Assembly: GCA_903958265.1 (NCBI GenBank)
Contig: CAJBSQ010000063.1
Location: 1-7,933 of the forward strand
DNA from: an uncultured Planctomycetaceae bacterium
GTDB lineage: Bacteria; Planctomycetota; Planctomycetia; Pirellulales; UBA1268
Direction: 5' to 3'
Length of the DNA stretch: 7,933 nt
The notes under the pieces: model-generated
The model's database searches: none
Told to the model about the DNA's origin: nothing
Seen by the model: only the letters and a program-made list of their open reading frames with translations
In this document: piece after piece, positions 5,834-7,933 of the stretch
Layout of the letters: each line of letters opens with the position of its first letter
Position numbering within the stretch: position 1 is the stretch's first letter
Translations under genes and position numbers: made by a program

Positions 5834-7933
5834 ATGACCGCAGGCCCTCCTGCCGCTGGCTCGATTCCCACCCCCGAGGGCGGTTCCCTGCCCTGGGCCG
5901 GTCCGGTGCGGTTGGCCCCCGGGGAGACCGTCTTGGCGACGGGTCGATTCGACCTCGACGCCCACTTGCGGTTCAAAGATGGCTGGATCGTGCTCACGAA
6001 CAAGCGGCTGATCGCCGACGAGCCGGCCTCCGCGGACGTGGCGCCGGCCGGCGTTCTCGGGCCGCGTGAGTGGGAAATTGATTCCGACTCCCGGCTGGAT
6101 GTGCAGCTCCGGTCCGCTGTCGGTCGGATTGAACTCTCTTCGGGCGATCGCGTGGTCGCGCGGTGGCTGTTTACGCCCGCGACTGCCGACACGATCCACG
6201 CGCTCGAAGATGCCTTCGACGCGCGAACGCCCGGGCCCGGCGGGCTCTCGGAACCGATTGCCACGCGGCCGGCCGTGCCCCCGGCCGAGGGAAACGACGC
6301 CGGTGACACACCAGAGAAGCCCGCCGCAGCCCGCCGCGGTATGGGAGACGACGTGACCGGCGGAACCGCCTCATGGCGGGCGCTGGTGCGGCTGATCTCG
6401 TTCGCTCGGCCGCATGCCGGCATGGCCATTTTCGGCGGCGTCCTCTCGCTCGCCAGCACGGCAGCCGCGTTGATACCCCCATACCTGACCATGCCGCTGG
6501 TCGACGACGTGCTGATCCCGAAGCAGAACGGCAAAGACGTGCCGTTCACGCTCGTGTGGTGGTATCTCGGCGGCCTGCTCGCCGCGGCCGTGGCGGCCTG
6601 GCTCCTCTCCTGGGCACAGACCTGGACGCTCGGCTGGGTGAGCGAGCGGATCGCCGCCGGTCTTCGCACCCGAACCTATGCCCACATGCAGTCGCTGTCG
6701 CTCGACTTCTATCAGGGCAAGCGAACTGGTGACCTGATGTCGCGCGTGAGCAGCGACACCGACAAGATCAACACCTTCCTGTCGGTGAACCTGATCGAGT
6801 TCGCATCGAACGTGATGCTCCTGGCCCTCACGGCGGCCGTCCTCATCTGGCTCAACCCGTTGCTGGCGATTCTCACGCTCATCCCCTTCCCGTTTGTGGT
6901 CTGGCTGATCTACGCCGTGCGGGAGCGGCTCCGCCGCGGCTTCGCCCGGGCCAGCGTGGCCTGGGGTGACATGACCAGCGTGCTGGCCGACACCATCCCG
7001 GGCATCCGCGTCGTCAAGGCCTTCGCCCAGGAATCCCGCGAGGTCGACCGGTTCGTCGCGGCCAACGACCGCGTGCTCGACGCCAACGACCGTGTCAACG
7101 TCGTCTGGTCGTTCACGGGCCCGATCGTGAGCCTGATCAGCGAGGTCGGCCTGCTGGTGGTCTGGGCCTGCGGCGCCTGGCTCGTGTTCTCCGCGGGCGT
7201 GACGGTCGGCGCCCTGACCGCGTTTCTCGCCTACATCGCCCGGTTCTACGGCCGTGTCGAATCGATGATTCGCATGGTGCCCGCCACGCAGCGGGCGGCG
7301 GCGAGCGCCCAGCGGATCTTCGAGATCCTCGACTGCAAGCCGACGGTTGCGGAGGCCCCGCGGCCGGTGAAGCTCGGCCGCATCGAGGGGCGGATCGAGA
7401 TTTCGGGGGTCCACTTCCGCTACGGCGCCCGCGAAGTGCTTCACGGTGTCGACCTGACCATCGAGCCGGGGGAGATGATCGGGCTGGTGGGCACGAGCGG
7501 CTCGGGCAAATCGACGCTCGCCAACCTGGTCTGCCGGTTTTACGATCCCTCGACCGGTTCGATCCGGATCGACGGCGTAAACCTGCGGGACGTCGACATC
7601 GCCGACTACCACCGCAACCTTGGCTGCGTGCTCCAGGAGCCCTTTCTGTTCTTCGGCTCGATCGCCGACAACATCGCCTACGGCCGGCCGGCGGCAAGCC
7701 GAGATGACATCGTGGCCGCGGCCAGGGCCGCCGGCGCGCACGACTTCATCCTTTCGCAGCCGCTGGCCTACGACTCCCGCGTCGGCGAACGCGGCGGTGG
7801 CCTCTCCGGCGGCGAGCGGCAGCGGCTCTCGATCGCCCGGGCGCTGCTGGTAGACCCGCGGATCCTGATCCTCGACGAGGCCACGTCGAGCGTCGATGCC
7901 GAGACCGAAGCGATCATTCAGGCGGCGATCGAC
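5834..7933 (+). CDS. ABC exporter half-transporter with N-terminal PH/GRAM-like domain (3' truncated by window)
   Basis: Seven hundred codons are visible and the frame runs off the window just after the D-loop. Residues about 25-130 resemble a bacterial PH/GRAM-like domain (LAPGETVLATG, then WIVLTNKRLIA, then ALEDAFDA); a Pro/Ala/Gly-rich linker follows to about 178. The exporter membrane domain (about 185-485) has six likely helices near 193-215, 239-262, 322-341, 343-362, 430-452 and 454-473, with typical DFYQGKRTGDLMSRVSSDTD and GIRVVKAFAQE. The ATPase domain has A-loop Y530, Walker A GTSGSGKST (553-561), Q-loop Q601, VGERGGGLSGGERQR, Walker B ILILDEAT with E682, and SSVDAET. The H-loop is beyond the window. 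It is MsbA-like and probably homodimeric in the inner membrane, exporting a lipid, glycan or peptide; the substrate cannot be read. The ATG at 5834 lacks a Shine-Dalgarno (upstream CCCCTTTGCCCCG), so the start is tentative, though later starts would cut into the N-terminal domain. Confidence 0.9.
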   Translation, partial: MTAGPPAAGSIPTPEGGSLPWAGPVRLAPGETVLATGRFDLDAHLRFKDGWIVLTNKRLIADEPASADVAPAGVLGPREWEIDSDSRLDVQLRSAVGRIELSSGDRVVARWLFTPATADTIHALEDAFDARTPGPGGLSEPIATRPAVPPAEGNDAGDTPEKPAAARRGMGDDVTGGTASWRALVRLISFARPHAGMAIFGGVLSLASTAAALIPPYLTMPLVDDVLIPKQNGKDVPFTLVWWYLGGLLAAAVAAWLLSWAQTWTLGWVSERIAAGLRTRTYAHMQSLSLDFYQGKRTGDLMSRVSSDTDKINTFLSVNLIEFASNVMLLALTAAVLIWLNPLLAILTLIPFPFVVWLIYAVRERLRRGFARASVAWGDMTSVLADTIPGIRVVKAFAQESREVDRFVAANDRVLDANDRVNVVWSFTGPIVSLISEVGLLVVWACGAWLVFSAGVTVGALTAFLAYIARFYGRVESMIRMVPATQRAAASAQRIFEILDCKPTVAEAPRPVKLGRIEGRIEISGVHFRYGAREVLHGVDLTIEPGEMIGLVGTSGSGKSTLANLVCRFYDPSTGSIRIDGVNLRDVDIADYHRNLGCVLQEPFLFFGSIADNIAYGRPAASRDDIVAAARAAGAHDFILSQPLAYDSRVGERGGGLSGGERQRLSIARALLVDPRILILDEATSSVDAETEAIIQAAID

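Noticed and set aside
5274..5837. 187-codon + strand frame whose TGA overlaps the ABC exporter ATG as ATGA
   Set aside because: The overlap looks operon-like, but the codon third positions are mixed (many A/T), unlike the neighbours, the protein matches no recognisable family, and no ribosome binding site precedes it. Ribosome profiling or conservation would be needed to revive it.
6371..7741. 456-codon minus-strand frame opposite the ABC exporter
   Set aside because: It is a shadow of the exporter, whose motifs are intact and in order. Its His/Arg/Asp/Gly-rich product is typical of antisense frames.

Overview
The window is GC-rich bacterial DNA with three blocks of genes. It suggests a Gram-negative organism with an outer membrane, because it encodes an MCE-type lipid transport system. 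The mix of this system, a full-length cyanophycin synthetase and a long ABC exporter with an added N-terminal domain would fit a planctomycete, but that placement is inferred from general style and not from a marker gene.

Block 1 (1-2043, + strand) is the 3' part of an Mla-like phospholipid transport operon. It holds the last 20 codons of an upstream gene (possibly the MlaE-type permease), an MlaF-type ATPase and an MlaD-type MCE-domain protein. The ATPase and MCE genes overlap by ATGA, with a perfect GGAGG ribosome binding site ahead of the MCE start. The ATPase would energise the permease, and the membrane-anchored MCE protein would carry lipid across the periplasm.

Block 2 (2092-4854, - strand) is a complete 920-residue cyanophycin synthetase (CphA1 type), convergent with block 1. 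It has the N-terminal domain with an HxxEH motif, the ATP-grasp domain and the Mur-ligase-like domain. A 9-bp inverted repeat sits at the convergent junction and overlaps the cphA stop codon.

Block 3 is a 979-base gap (4855-5833) between the divergent cphA and ABC exporter genes. No convincing gene is visible, but the gap holds several inverted repeats: a nested set at 5063-5161, a terminator-like hairpin facing the minus strand at 5328-5360, and a hairpin at 5621-5655 whose 3' arm could also pair with later CCTGGG copies. The gap must carry the promoters for both flanking genes and may hold a small RNA or structured leaders.

Block 4 (5834 to the window end, + strand) is an MsbA-like ABC exporter half-transporter cut by the window edge. 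Its first 130 or so residues look like a bacterial PH/GRAM-like domain joined by a linker to the membrane domain. This is the most unusual protein architecture in the window.
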